Origin: JBMZCV01 sp049613665
GTDB lineage: Bacteria; Bacteroidota; Bacteroidia; Chitinophagales; UBA2359
NCBI GenBank assembly: GCA_049613665.1
Contig: JBMZCV010000021.1
Location: 1-41,441 of the forward strand
DNA length: 41,441 nt
Reading direction: 5' to 3'
The notes under the pieces were generated by a model. That model saw only the letters and a program-made list of their open reading frames with translations. It was not told the DNA's origin and searched no databases. Shown piece by piece: positions 24,602 through 32,014 of the stretch. Positions within the stretch are counted from its first letter, which is position 1. Each line of letters begins with the position of its first letter. The position numbers and the translations under genes were made by a program.

Positions 24602-24671
24602 AAAAAAAGCCAGAAAGCACATTACTATTAAAAAATGTACTTTCTGGCTTTTTCACATTTCTAGCAAAAAA
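24602..24671 (+). repeat. 70-bp hairpin repeat, copy 1 (terminator of the CD-NTase/SLATT operon)
   Basis: GCCAGAAAGCACATT (24609-24623) pairs with AATGTACTTTCTGGC (24634-24648), with one mismatch, followed by TTTTTCACATTTCTAGC and an A run. Nearly the same sequence stands at 25841-25911, so the pair brackets the methyltransferase gene in direct orientation. Confidence 0.85.
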
Positions 24672-24817
24672 CAATTATTTTTGTTTTTTTAGAAAAAATG
24701 TTTGACATTATGATAGATATTTCAAAAACCTCTCTTAAAGTATTAGGAAGTGACATTTTTAATCAAATAACAAATTATAAATAGCATCTATTTACTTAAA
24801 AAAACATATAGCTTGAC

Positions 24818-25816
24818 ATGGCAAGAAATGCAACGAATAAATTACTGCAAAAAGCTAAAAAATCAAAAAGTGATGAATTTTATACACAACTTTCAGATAT
24901 TGAGAGTGAATTGCAGCATTATAAAAATCACTTTAGAGATAAAGTAGTTTATTGCAATTGTGATAATCCTCAAATTAGTAACTTTTTTGAGTTTTTTGCT
25001 TCAAACTTCAAAGAGTTAGATTTAAAAAAAATAATATCAGCTTGTTATGTTAAGCAAGAAAGGGATTTGTTTAATGTAAAGGACTCTGAAAGTGGTTTTT
25101 TTTATGAATATACAGGTGGAGAGAGCGAAAAAATTAAACCAAGTTCAACTGATATTAAGCACTTTAAAGGAGATGGAGATTTTAGAAGTGCTGAAAGTAT
25201 AGAATTATTGAAGCAGTCTGATATTGTTGTTACTAATCCGCCATTTTCATTGTTTAGAGAATATGTGGCACAATTAGTTAAATACGATAAAAAGTTTTTA
25301 ATAATTGGGAATATTAACGCTATTACCTATAAAGAGATTTTTAAATTAATTAAAGAAAATAAAGCATGGCTAGGAACAAATCTTGGTAGAGGTATTTCTG
25401 GTTTTATAGTTCCTGAACATTATGAACTTTATGGCACAGAGGCTCGGATTGATGGCTTTGGAAATAGAATAATCTCTCCCAATAATTGTTTATGGCTAAC
25501 AAATTTAGATACATCTAAACGACATGAAGATATAATGCTTTCAAAAACATATTGTGAAAACGAAAATAAATATCCCAAATATGATAACTACGATGGAATT
25601 AACGTGAATAAAACCAAAGATATACCTATGGATTATCAAGGATTTATGGGCGTTCCAATAACGTTTTTGCACAAATTCAATCCTGCCCAATTTGAAATAA
25701 TAAAATTTAGAAAAGGAAATGATGAAAAAGATTTATCAATAAATGGCAAATGTCCATATTTTAGGATTCTAATCAGAAATAAACGAATACAGCATAAATC
25801 ATTGGACAGTAAGTAA
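24818..25816 (+). CDS. M.EcoRI-like DNA adenine-N6 methyltransferase, no restriction partner
   Basis: 332 aa, full length for the EcoRI methylase family. It starts MARNATNKLLQKAKKSKSDE and keeps, as I remember M.EcoRI, KVVYCNCDNP, the catalytic NPPF in DIVVTNPPFSLFREY, LGRGISGFIVPEHYELYG, RIISPNNCLWLTNLD and the final DLSINGKCPYFRILI. The likeness spans the whole protein, so the target is probably GAATTC with the inner A methylated, though target specificity is an inference. No endonuclease ORF lies on either side (CD-NTase/SLATT left, hydrolase right). It is an orphan, or part of the defence island in some other way. The gene sits between two copies of a 70-bp hairpin repeat. Confidence 0.93.
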   Translation: MARNATNKLLQKAKKSKSDEFYTQLSDIESELQHYKNHFRDKVVYCNCDNPQISNFFEFFASNFKELDLKKIISACYVKQERDLFNVKDSESGFFYEYTGGESEKIKPSSTDIKHFKGDGDFRSAESIELLKQSDIVVTNPPFSLFREYVAQLVKYDKKFLIIGNINAITYKEIFKLIKENKAWLGTNLGRGISGFIVPEHYELYGTEARIDGFGNRIISPNNCLWLTNLDTSKRHEDIMLSKTYCENENKYPKYDNYDGINVNKTKDIPMDYQGFMGVPITFLHKFNPAQFEIIKFRKGNDEKDLSINGKCPYFRILIRNKRIQHKSLDSK

Positions 25817-25840
25817 AGAAATACAGAAGATAACAACGAA

Positions 25841-25911
25841 AAAAAAAATGCCAAAAAGCACATTCTATTAAAAATGTACTTTCTGGCATTTTCGCATTTC
25901 TAGCAAAAAAA
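25841..25911. repeat. 70-bp hairpin repeat, copy 2 (bidirectional terminator)
   Basis: ATGCCAAAAAGCACATT pairs with AATGTACTTTCTGGCAT, followed by TTTCGCATTTCTAGC and an A run. It differs from copy 1 at the stem foot by a compensating pair (ATG/CAT instead of AAG/CTT), as a folded structure would. It separates the convergent methyltransferase and hydrolase genes, 5 bases from the latter's stop. Confidence 0.85.
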
Positions 25912-25916
25912 GAAAC

Positions 25917-27176
25917 TTATTTAATCACCAACTTTTGGCTAATATTTTCTTTTTTGTTGCTCAAATTGATGTGATACACACCTGCTGCTAATTCGCTGCT
26001 ATCGAAAGAGAAACTTTGTTGTGAACTGTCGAAAGATTTCACCAAACGGCCAACATTGTCATAAATAGCAACATTTATTTTTGAAACATTGTTAGTTTCC
26101 AATGAAATGTTTACGATATTTTCGGCAGGATTTGGATAAATTGCCAAACGCTCGTTGTCCATATCTTCGGCAATACCTGTATTATTATCACAAATAATAA
26201 GTGGATATAAAAAGTCACTTACAAATTCAACTGTTTGCGGAAAATTAGTTGAACTTGCATGAGCCATATGGTCTTGGCCTGGCAAAGTCCAAAGTGCACT
26301 ATTCAAACCTATATCATTAGCGTGTTGTTCGATAATAAAGCTACCGTCCATCTGAATAACATCAAAACCACTCGCACTTGCATAGCCCACTTCGTAAGGC
26401 ACTGTACCATCTGCACTACCATGAATACTCACAATCGGCACTTCGTCAGCTTGTATAAAATCGACACTTCCTGCTGCTCCACACAAGTTGATAACGCCAC
26501 TCACTTCCGAAGAATAGCCATCGTTTCCGCTATCGCCTTCAAAACCACCATTGGCATTTACAAACTGCATGCCATCTAAAACTGTGTAGTTGTCGAAATC
26601 TGATTCTTCTCTCAAATATGCGGCGTGTATGGCCGTAATAGCACCTGCCGAAGCACCACCTACATATATTTGATTTGGGTCGATGTTGTAAATATTATCG
26701 GTTGCAGCATCTTTTCTGAAAAAACGTATCGCTGATTTCATGTCGAAAACTGCTTTTACTACGCCATCGAAAAATGCTTCGCTAACAGGAACTCCTGCTC
26801 CAATTTGCCCTAAAATATAGGTAAACGATAATAAACGATAATTGATAGAAGCATTGACATAGCCTCTTTTTGAAAACTCTTCGCATAGTTGTACAATATC
26901 GCCCGAATTTTCGTCACCGCCCAAAAATGAGCCACCATGAGCCCAAATAATTAAAGGGCGTGCTTCCAAGTCATCGCCTGCTGGCTCATAGAAGTCAAAT
27001 TTCAAATCTTTGGCATTGCCTTCTGCATCAATGTTACTACCATAAGGTACATCTTGTGTTACAGTAATGTCGCTAAAAATAGGCGATTGGAAACGGTCGC
27101 CACAGTCATTTTGTGCAAGATTTATTTGTGTAGTAAGCAAAAATATGCTTATTGCTGAAAGTATTACTTTCTTCAT
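25917..27176 (-). CDS. Secreted alpha/beta hydrolase (esterase-like) with T9SS type A tail
   Basis: 419 aa. Signal peptide 1-21 (ends NLAQ). The alpha/beta hydrolase domain (~55-330) has the oxyanion HGGS at 80-83, nucleophile S176 in GGASAGA, an acid in HGSADGTVPYE and His in GQDHMAHAS, in the style of carboxylesterase/BD-FAE-like enzymes. The last ~75 residues are a T9SS type A CTD (LAIYPNPAENIVNIS, VAIYDNVGRLVKSF, LAAGVYHINLS, ISQKLVIK). It probably acts at or outside the cell surface. It is divergent from, and colinear over ~330 residues with, the neighbour at 27415-28689. Substrate unknown. Confidence 0.92.
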   Translation of the reverse strand: MKKVILSAISIFLLTTQINLAQNDCGDRFQSPIFSDITVTQDVPYGSNIDAEGNAKDLKFDFYEPAGDDLEARPLIIWAHGGSFLGGDENSGDIVQLCEEFSKRGYVNASINYRLLSFTYILGQIGAGVPVSEAFFDGVVKAVFDMKSAIRFFRKDAATDNIYNIDPNQIYVGGASAGAITAIHAAYLREESDFDNYTVLDGMQFVNANGGFEGDSGNDGYSSEVSGVINLCGAAGSVDFIQADEVPIVSIHGSADGTVPYEVGYASASGFDVIQMDGSFIIEQHANDIGLNSALWTLPGQDHMAHASSTNFPQTVEFVSDFLYPLIICDNNTGIAEDMDNERLAIYPNPAENIVNISLETNNVSKINVAIYDNVGRLVKSFDSSQQSFSFDSSELAAGVYHINLSNKKENISQKLVIK

Positions 27177-27205
27177 GTTTTTTTGTTTTTTGTAAAAAAT
27201 AATAG

Positions 27206-27213
27206 CAAATATA
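27206..27213 (-). promoter_or_regulatory. -7 box (TATATTTG) for the T9SS hydrolase gene
   Basis: Minus-strand TATATTTG matches TAnnTTTG, 30 bases before the ATG of the hydrolase at 27176. Confidence 0.5.
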
Positions 27214-27414
27214 GTTTTTTTTCATAAATCTTAGCACTGTTTATTGGCTTATTGACGTTTTTTTGACGTTTCTGTTTGTTTGAATGTCCATTTAAATGTA
27301 TATCATGCAAATCTTGAAAATACTTGCTAACATTTACATAGATTTTAAGGACTGTTTAAGTTTTAGCATTTTTTAAGTCGTTTGAAATTACATTTTATAA
27401 AAAAATATAACGCA

Positions 27415-28689
27415 ATGCAAAAAACAATACTTTTAGTGCTAGGCACTTTTTTATTTTCGCTACAAACAATAATCGCTCAAACAGCTTGTGGCGATCGCTA
27501 TCAAACAGATGTGTTTACAGATTTTTCGGTAACGCAAGATGTGCAGTATGGAAGCAATATTGATGTAGAAGGCAATAATAAAATCTTAAAATTTGATTTT
27601 TACGAACCAACAGATGACGATTTAGAAGGACGGCCTTTGATTATTTGGGCTCATGGTGGTGCATTTGTGAGTGGCAATGAAAATTCGAATGACATCGTCA
27701 GTCTTTGCGAAGCTTTTAGTCTCAAAGGTTATGTGAATGCTTCTATCAATTACCGCTTGCTTTCAAATGATTATATCATAGCTCAACTTGGAGCAGGCAC
27801 GCCGCTTGAAGAAATATTTTTTGATGCTGTGGTAAAATCGGTTGCTGATATGAGAGCCGCCATACGTTTTTTCAGAAAAGATGCTGCAACCGATAATATT
27901 TACAACATCGACCCAAATCAAATATATGTAGGTGGTGCTTCGGCAGGCGGTTTTATGGCTCTTCATACTGCTTATCTGACCACCGAATCAGATTTCGACA
28001 ACTATACTATTGTAGATGGTATGCAGTTTGTGAATGCCAATGGTGGTTTTGAAGGTGATAGCGGAAATGATGGCTATTCTTCGGAAGTGAGTGGTGCGAT
28101 TAATTTGTGTGGAGCGATAGGCAGCCCAGATTTTATGCAAGCTGGCGAAGTGCCTGTTGTAAGTATTCATGGCGATGCCGATACTGTTGTGCCTTATGAT
28201 TCATCTTCTCCTGATGCTAATGGTTTTGGTGCTATTGAATTGTATGGCAGTTTTTTTGTTCATGAACAAGCGAATTTGTTGGGCATCAATAATGCTCTTT
28301 GGACTTTGGAAGGAGAAGAACATATGGCTCATGCAAACAATGCTAATTTTCCGCAAACAGTTTCATTTATCAGCGATTTTTTATATCCTTTAATCGAATG
28401 CGAAAGTATTTTGGAATGTAGTACGCCAACAAATCAAAGCGAATTAGTGATAGGTACGACAACGCTAACTCTAGCTTGGGATAATGTTGCGGCAGCTGAT
28501 TCGTATGAAATTGCAGGGAAAAAGCAAGGAAGCGATTGGAATGTTTATCCTGCCAATAGCAATCTTCGTACTTTTAATGGTTTGAAACCAAATACGACTT
28601 ATAAATGGGCTGTCAGAAGTGTGTGTGCAGATGGCGAAATGTCGGAATGGTCTGATATACGGACTTTTACGACTTTGGGAGGGAATTAA
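27415..28689 (+). CDS. Secreted alpha/beta hydrolase (esterase-like) with FN3 tail
   Basis: 424 aa from the ATG giving MQKTILLVLG, chosen because it starts a normal signal peptide (1-22, ends IIAQ); an upstream ATG at 27382 only adds a basic stretch. The catalytic domain copies its divergent neighbour without gaps over the first ~180 residues: HGGA at 80-83, S176 in GGASAGG, DADTVVPYD and EEHMAHAN. The C-terminus differs: residues ~345-420 form a fibronectin type III domain (LTLAWDNVAAADSYEI, NTTYKWAVRSVCADG) and no T9SS type A tail follows. It may be released, or use another route. Confidence 0.9.
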   Translation: MQKTILLVLGTFLFSLQTIIAQTACGDRYQTDVFTDFSVTQDVQYGSNIDVEGNNKILKFDFYEPTDDDLEGRPLIIWAHGGAFVSGNENSNDIVSLCEAFSLKGYVNASINYRLLSNDYIIAQLGAGTPLEEIFFDAVVKSVADMRAAIRFFRKDAATDNIYNIDPNQIYVGGASAGGFMALHTAYLTTESDFDNYTIVDGMQFVNANGGFEGDSGNDGYSSEVSGAINLCGAIGSPDFMQAGEVPVVSIHGDADTVVPYDSSSPDANGFGAIELYGSFFVHEQANLLGINNALWTLEGEEHMAHANNANFPQTVSFISDFLYPLIECESILECSTPTNQSELVIGTTTLTLAWDNVAAADSYEIAGKKQGSDWNVYPANSNLRTFNGLKPNTTYKWAVRSVCADGEMSEWSDIRTFTTLGGN

Positions 28690-28711
28690 TTTTTTCGCTT
28701 TTGGAAAATGA

Positions 28712-28754
28712 TGAAAAATGCAAGGTGTTTTAGTGATACTTTGCATTTTTTTTT
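28712..28754. terminator. Bidirectional terminator between hydrolase and antitoxin genes
   Basis: AAAAATGCAAGGTGT pairs imperfectly with ATACTTTGCATTTTT, followed by a run of T. It serves the plus-strand hydrolase and, in reverse, the end of the antitoxin-toxin module. Confidence 0.65.
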
Positions 28755-28771
28755 GTTACGGAAATATCTGA

Positions 28772-29011
28772 TTACAATTTTATACCTAGATTTTCTAAAT
28801 CTTTATTGAGGTCTGCTTCTGAATAATGTAAATCTATATTACGGATAGCCAATGCTTTTTGAAAAGCTATTTGATGTAATCTAGCTAAAGCTTTTGCTCT
28901 CCCCATGCTCAATTTTTTTTTATCATATAAATAACAAGCAAGCTCAACTAACAATTCTTTTTCTGTCATTTGAGTTTTCAAAAACGTTTGGTCTATTATT
29001 ATAAGTGCCAT
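28772..29011 (-). CDS. UPF0175-family antitoxin, second copy
   Basis: 79 aa. UPF0175 proteins are small antitoxins, often paired with DUF3368 PIN toxins. ELLVELACYLYDKKKLSMGRAKALARL matches the family core (YLY-[DE]-x2-x-LS-x-G-x-A-x2-LA) and AFQKALAIRNIDLHY follows. It is clearly paralogous to the 84-aa protein at 29505-29759, with about 40% of residues the same by eye. It follows the PIN gene by 14 bases, so the operon reads antitoxin, toxin, antitoxin. Confidence 0.85.
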   Translation of the reverse strand: MALIIIDQTFLKTQMTEKELLVELACYLYDKKKLSMGRAKALARLHQIAFQKALAIRNIDLHYSEADLNKDLENLGIKL

Positions 29012-29025
29012 ATTTTATTAAACAT

Positions 29026-29502
29026 CTATTCTTTAACGAGTTTCAAAACGTGCCTATATAGTTTTGGTTTTAAGCGAAATTCATGTTCATATATCAGCTT
29101 GTCAAGTAGTGGTTTAACTTTTTCTAACAATCCTTGATTTTTCGCATCAATAAGTACACCTAAAAGTCCTGTTATAAATATACCATGTTTCTTTGCTATT
29201 TTTCTTCCTTTTTTCTCATCAATTAACAATATATCAGCTTTTAACTCTAATGATAAAACAATTGCTTCTGCCTCACCTCTATCAAGCTCTTTTGATAATT
29301 CATTAAACAGAACTAGATTTTGGATAGACATAGGAATTATCCAATTATTTCTTTCCAAAAAACTCCTTTGACTTGGAATTTTTTCAAGCTCTTCTTTCAC
29401 AGCAATAGGAATAACGACTTTCTGAAAAAGTGCCTGCAATATGCTGATGCTATCCAATTGAAGAAGGTAAGTAATAACAGAAGTGTCACTAATGATAATC
29501 AT
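29026..29502 (-). CDS. DUF3368 PIN-domain toxin (putative ribonuclease)
   Basis: 158 aa. PIN nucleases cut RNA with a cluster of acidic residues and Mg. Here they appear as D6 in IISDTSVITYL, E39-like residues in AVKEELEKIP, E/D in ELDRGEAEAIVLSLELKADILLID, and the family's DEKKGRKIAKKHG followed by ITGLLGVLIDAK, diagnostic of DUF3368. The gene begins 2 bases after the stop of the first UPF0175 gene, so the two are translationally coupled. Intact by these marks. Its RNA target is unknown. Confidence 0.88.
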   Translation of the reverse strand: MIIISDTSVITYLLQLDSISILQALFQKVVIPIAVKEELEKIPSQRSFLERNNWIIPMSIQNLVLFNELSKELDRGEAEAIVLSLELKADILLIDEKKGRKIAKKHGIFITGLLGVLIDAKNQGLLEKVKPLLDKLIYEHEFRLKPKLYRHVLKLVKE

Positions 29503-29504
29503 AT

Positions 29505-29759
29505 CTAAATGTTTTTTTTAGCTCTAAATGAAGCCAAATTTTTCAAATCATTTTCAAGGTCTTCTACCTCATATTTCACATAAATATCTCTTTTGCCCAA
29601 CTCTTTTTGAAAAGCAAGATAATTTAAACCACATAAAGTTTTGGCTTGCCCAAAAGACAAACGTTCTTTATCATACAAATAAGTTGCGATTTCTATTAAC
29701 AATTCATTAGCAGAAATATCTGCTTTTTTCAAAGTAGTTTCTGAAATTAATAAATTCAT
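29505..29759 (-). CDS. UPF0175-family antitoxin, first copy
   Basis: 84 aa: ELLIEIATYLYDKERLSFGQAKTLCGLNYLAFQKELGKRDIYVKY, the UPF0175 core with a helix-turn-helix-like look. As the first gene of the module it is the probable cognate antitoxin and autoregulator. The PIN gene follows within 2 bases. No clear -7 box was seen upstream, where the lysS terminator lies at 29844-29900. Confidence 0.87.
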   Translation of the reverse strand: MNLLISETTLKKADISANELLIEIATYLYDKERLSFGQAKTLCGLNYLAFQKELGKRDIYVKYEVEDLENDLKNLASFRAKKNI

Positions 29760-29843
29760 ACCTTTATTTCTTTACTAAATGACATAAGTATCAAATATAT
29801 ACTTACTAAAATACAAAAAGTTGTTGAATTAAACAATTTTAAA

Positions 29844-29900
29844 AGCAAAAAAGCCTTAACCAAAAAGAAAAATACATTTCATTTCGGTTAAAGCTTTTGC
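29844..29900 (-). terminator. Terminator of lysS
   Basis: GCAAAAAAGCCTTAACC pairs with GGTTAAAGCTTTTGC around an A-rich loop, 25 bases after the lysS stop. The T-rich tract is on the minus-strand side. Confidence 0.65.
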
Positions 29901-29923
29901 TATTTTATTTTCTTGCTGATTCT

Positions 29924-31432
29924 CTACTCAAAAACCTCTGGCTTCATCTGTGGAAAAAACAACACATCTTGAATAGACTGCGAGTTAGTCATAATCATTG
30001 CCAAACGGTCGATGCCGATACCCAAACCGGCCGTTGGCGGCATACCATATTCCAAAGCACGCAAAAAGTCTTCATCAAGCATCATAGCCTCTTCGTCGCC
30101 ACGCTTGCCGAGTTCTAGCTGTGCCTCAAAACGCTCACGTTGGTCAATTGGGTCGTTCAATTCCGAGAAAGCATTACAAATTTCTTTACCGTTGCAAATC
30201 GCCTCAAAACGCTCTACCAAACCTTCTTTCGAGCGGTGTTTTTTGGCCAAAGGCGACATTTCAATCGGATAATCTGTAATGAAAGTTGGCTGAATAAGTT
30301 TTGCTTCACACATTTCACCAAAAATCTCATCAATCAATTTGCCACGTCCCATAGTAGAATCAACGTGAATATCCAATTTGTCGCAAACCTCACGCAAAGC
30401 CGCTTCATCCATTTCCGAAATATCTATTTGCGTAAAATGTTCTATCGCTTCATACATCGTGAAACGCTTCCATGGCCGCTGAAAATCAATGACATTTTCG
30501 CCCACTTGCACCTTTGTAGAACCATGCAAACGCATTGCAACAGCTTCTACCATGGCTTCCGTAAAGTCCATCATCCAAAGATAATCTTTGTATGCCACAT
30601 AAATTTCCATGAGCGTAAACTCTGGATTGTGAAAACGACTCATGCCTTCATTTCTGAAATCTTTTGCAAACTCAAAAACACCATCGTAGCCACCTACAAT
30701 CAAACGCTTCAAGTACAATTCATTCGCAATACGCAAATAAAAAGCGGTATCTAAAGCGTTGTGATGCGTTTTGAATGGACGAGCCGCTGCACCGCCATAA
30801 ATATTTTGCAAAATAGGTGTTTCTACTTCCAAATAACCTGCATCAGCCATAAAATTACGCATCGTGCTTATCATCTTTGAACGCTGCACAAAGACATCAC
30901 GCACACTTTTGTTTATCGTCAAATCGACATAACGCTGGCGATAGCGAAATTCTGGGTCTGAAATCGCATCATATACCTCGCCATCTTTTTCTTTCACGAT
31001 AGGCAAAGGACGCAAAGATTTGCTCAACAGTTTCAAAGAACTAACATGAAGGCTCGTTTCTCCTGTTCTTGTTTTAAATACATAGCCTGTCACGCCGATA
31101 AAATCGCCAATATCCAACAACTTTTTAAATACCTTGTTGTAAAGTGTTTTATCGTCTTCTGGGCAGATTTGGTCACGATTAACATATAACTGTATCTTAC
31201 CTTTAGAATCTTGCAATACCGCAAAAGATGCCTTACCCATTACTCGTTTGGTCATTATTCGGCCTGCAATGCTCACTTCTTGATAGTTTTCGCCATCAAA
31301 ATTGTCTAAAATGTCTTGCGTGTAAGTATTTATGCTAAATGTTGGAGCTGGATAAGGGTTCACACCCAAATCCAATAACTTGTGTAAAGCTTCACGTCTT
31401 ACCTGTTCTTGTTCGCTTAATAGCCTTGTCAT
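29924..31432 (-). CDS. lysS: Lysyl-tRNA synthetase, class II
   Basis: Charges tRNA-Lys. 502 aa, the normal size. The N-terminal OB-fold anticodon-binding domain (~55-150) has VSIAGRIMTKRVMGKASFAVLQD. The class II core shows motif 1 (DAGYLEVETPIL), motif 2 (FAKDFRNEGMSRFHNPEFT) and motif 3 (PPTAGLGIGIDRLAMIM). ITDYPIEMSPLAK and FELNDP-like FSELNDPIDQRERFEAQ are LysS-specific. Monocistronic: a terminator follows, and a 580-base repeat-filled spacer precedes it. Confidence 0.97.
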   Translation of the reverse strand: MTRLLSEQEQVRREALHKLLDLGVNPYPAPTFSINTYTQDILDNFDGENYQEVSIAGRIMTKRVMGKASFAVLQDSKGKIQLYVNRDQICPEDDKTLYNKVFKKLLDIGDFIGVTGYVFKTRTGETSLHVSSLKLLSKSLRPLPIVKEKDGEVYDAISDPEFRYRQRYVDLTINKSVRDVFVQRSKMISTMRNFMADAGYLEVETPILQNIYGGAAARPFKTHHNALDTAFYLRIANELYLKRLIVGGYDGVFEFAKDFRNEGMSRFHNPEFTLMEIYVAYKDYLWMMDFTEAMVEAVAMRLHGSTKVQVGENVIDFQRPWKRFTMYEAIEHFTQIDISEMDEAALREVCDKLDIHVDSTMGRGKLIDEIFGEMCEAKLIQPTFITDYPIEMSPLAKKHRSKEGLVERFEAICNGKEICNAFSELNDPIDQRERFEAQLELGKRGDEEAMMLDEDFLRALEYGMPPTAGLGIGIDRLAMIMTNSQSIQDVLFFPQMKPEVFE

Positions 31433-31592
31433 GTTCTCTACTTATAGAAATTAAAAATTCAATGTTTTTCTTTGATTATAAAAAGCTTCTTAATCAATTG
31501 TTGTGAGTTTTTCATATTTATTTCACTAAATAACCCACCCCAACCCCTCTCGAGCAGACTTGTTAAGTTCTACAAAAAATGCCGTCGCCGTT

Positions 31593-31662
31593 GTTGGTGT
31601 TATCACCAACAGCTAAAAACCACTTGTTTGGTGTAAATAGTTTTTGGTGTTATCACCAAAAA
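31593..31662. repeat. Two GGTGTTATCACC hairpins
   Basis: GTTGGTG-TTAT-CACCAAC (31593-31610) and TTTTTGGTG-TTAT-CACCAAAAA (31641-31662) share the core but have different, self-matching arms. The first, with the adjoining ACGGCGACGGC (minus strand), is the inverse of window positions 1-45. Confidence 0.75.
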
Positions 31663-31754
31663 CGGCTGAAAAGTATAAATAATAGTTATCACGATACCAA
31701 CAACTATTTAAAAAGTATGTACTTCTTATATCAAAAAAATAATAAAAAAGTTCG

Positions 31755-31762
31755 CAAAAATA
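31755..31762 (-). promoter_or_regulatory. Possible -7 box (TATTTTTG) for lysS
   Basis: Minus-strand TATTTTTG, but about 320 bases before lysS with hairpins in between, so it may be a chance match. Confidence 0.2.
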
Positions 31763-31842
31763 CGTTTATTTAAGCGAAATACTTGCTTTTATATGATATT
31801 ATTTGTTTTTCGCTGAAACTTTAATAAAAAAATTATTAAACA

Positions 31843-31966
31843 GGTATGAGTTTTTAACTCGTACCACATCAAATTGGTAGTTTTTAACTACCAAAACCTT
31901 TTCAATTTAAGAAATAGGTAGCTAAAAGCTACCCTTTTAATTTAGCAAGAGTTTTTAACTCTTGCT
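31843..31966. repeat. Cluster of four related mini-hairpins (family E)
   Basis: Four consecutive palindromes: 31843-31865 (GGTATGAGTT...AACTCGTACC), 31874-31894 (TTGGTAGTT...AACTACCAA), 31917-31933 (GGTAGCT...AGCTACC) and 31944-31966 (AGCAAGAGTT...AACTCTTGCT). All have 3-base loops. The outer arms differ but always pair. A fifth relative is at 39148-39164. The four fill much of the lysS-TPR spacer; no gene is seen in 31433-32014. Confidence 0.8.
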
Positions 31967-32014
31967 GGTATTTTTTTGGTTATCATTTTCCGAAAAAACG
32001 CCACTAATTAATAA

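Noticed and set aside
24602..25911. Integron cassette with attC sites
   Set aside because: The hairpins lack the RYYYAAC and GTTRRRY core sites and there is no integrase in the window. Kept only as an open question in the findings.
28471..28746. 91-aa minus-strand ORF opposite the FN3 domain
   Set aside because: Antisense shadow, and it crosses the terminator at 28712-28754.
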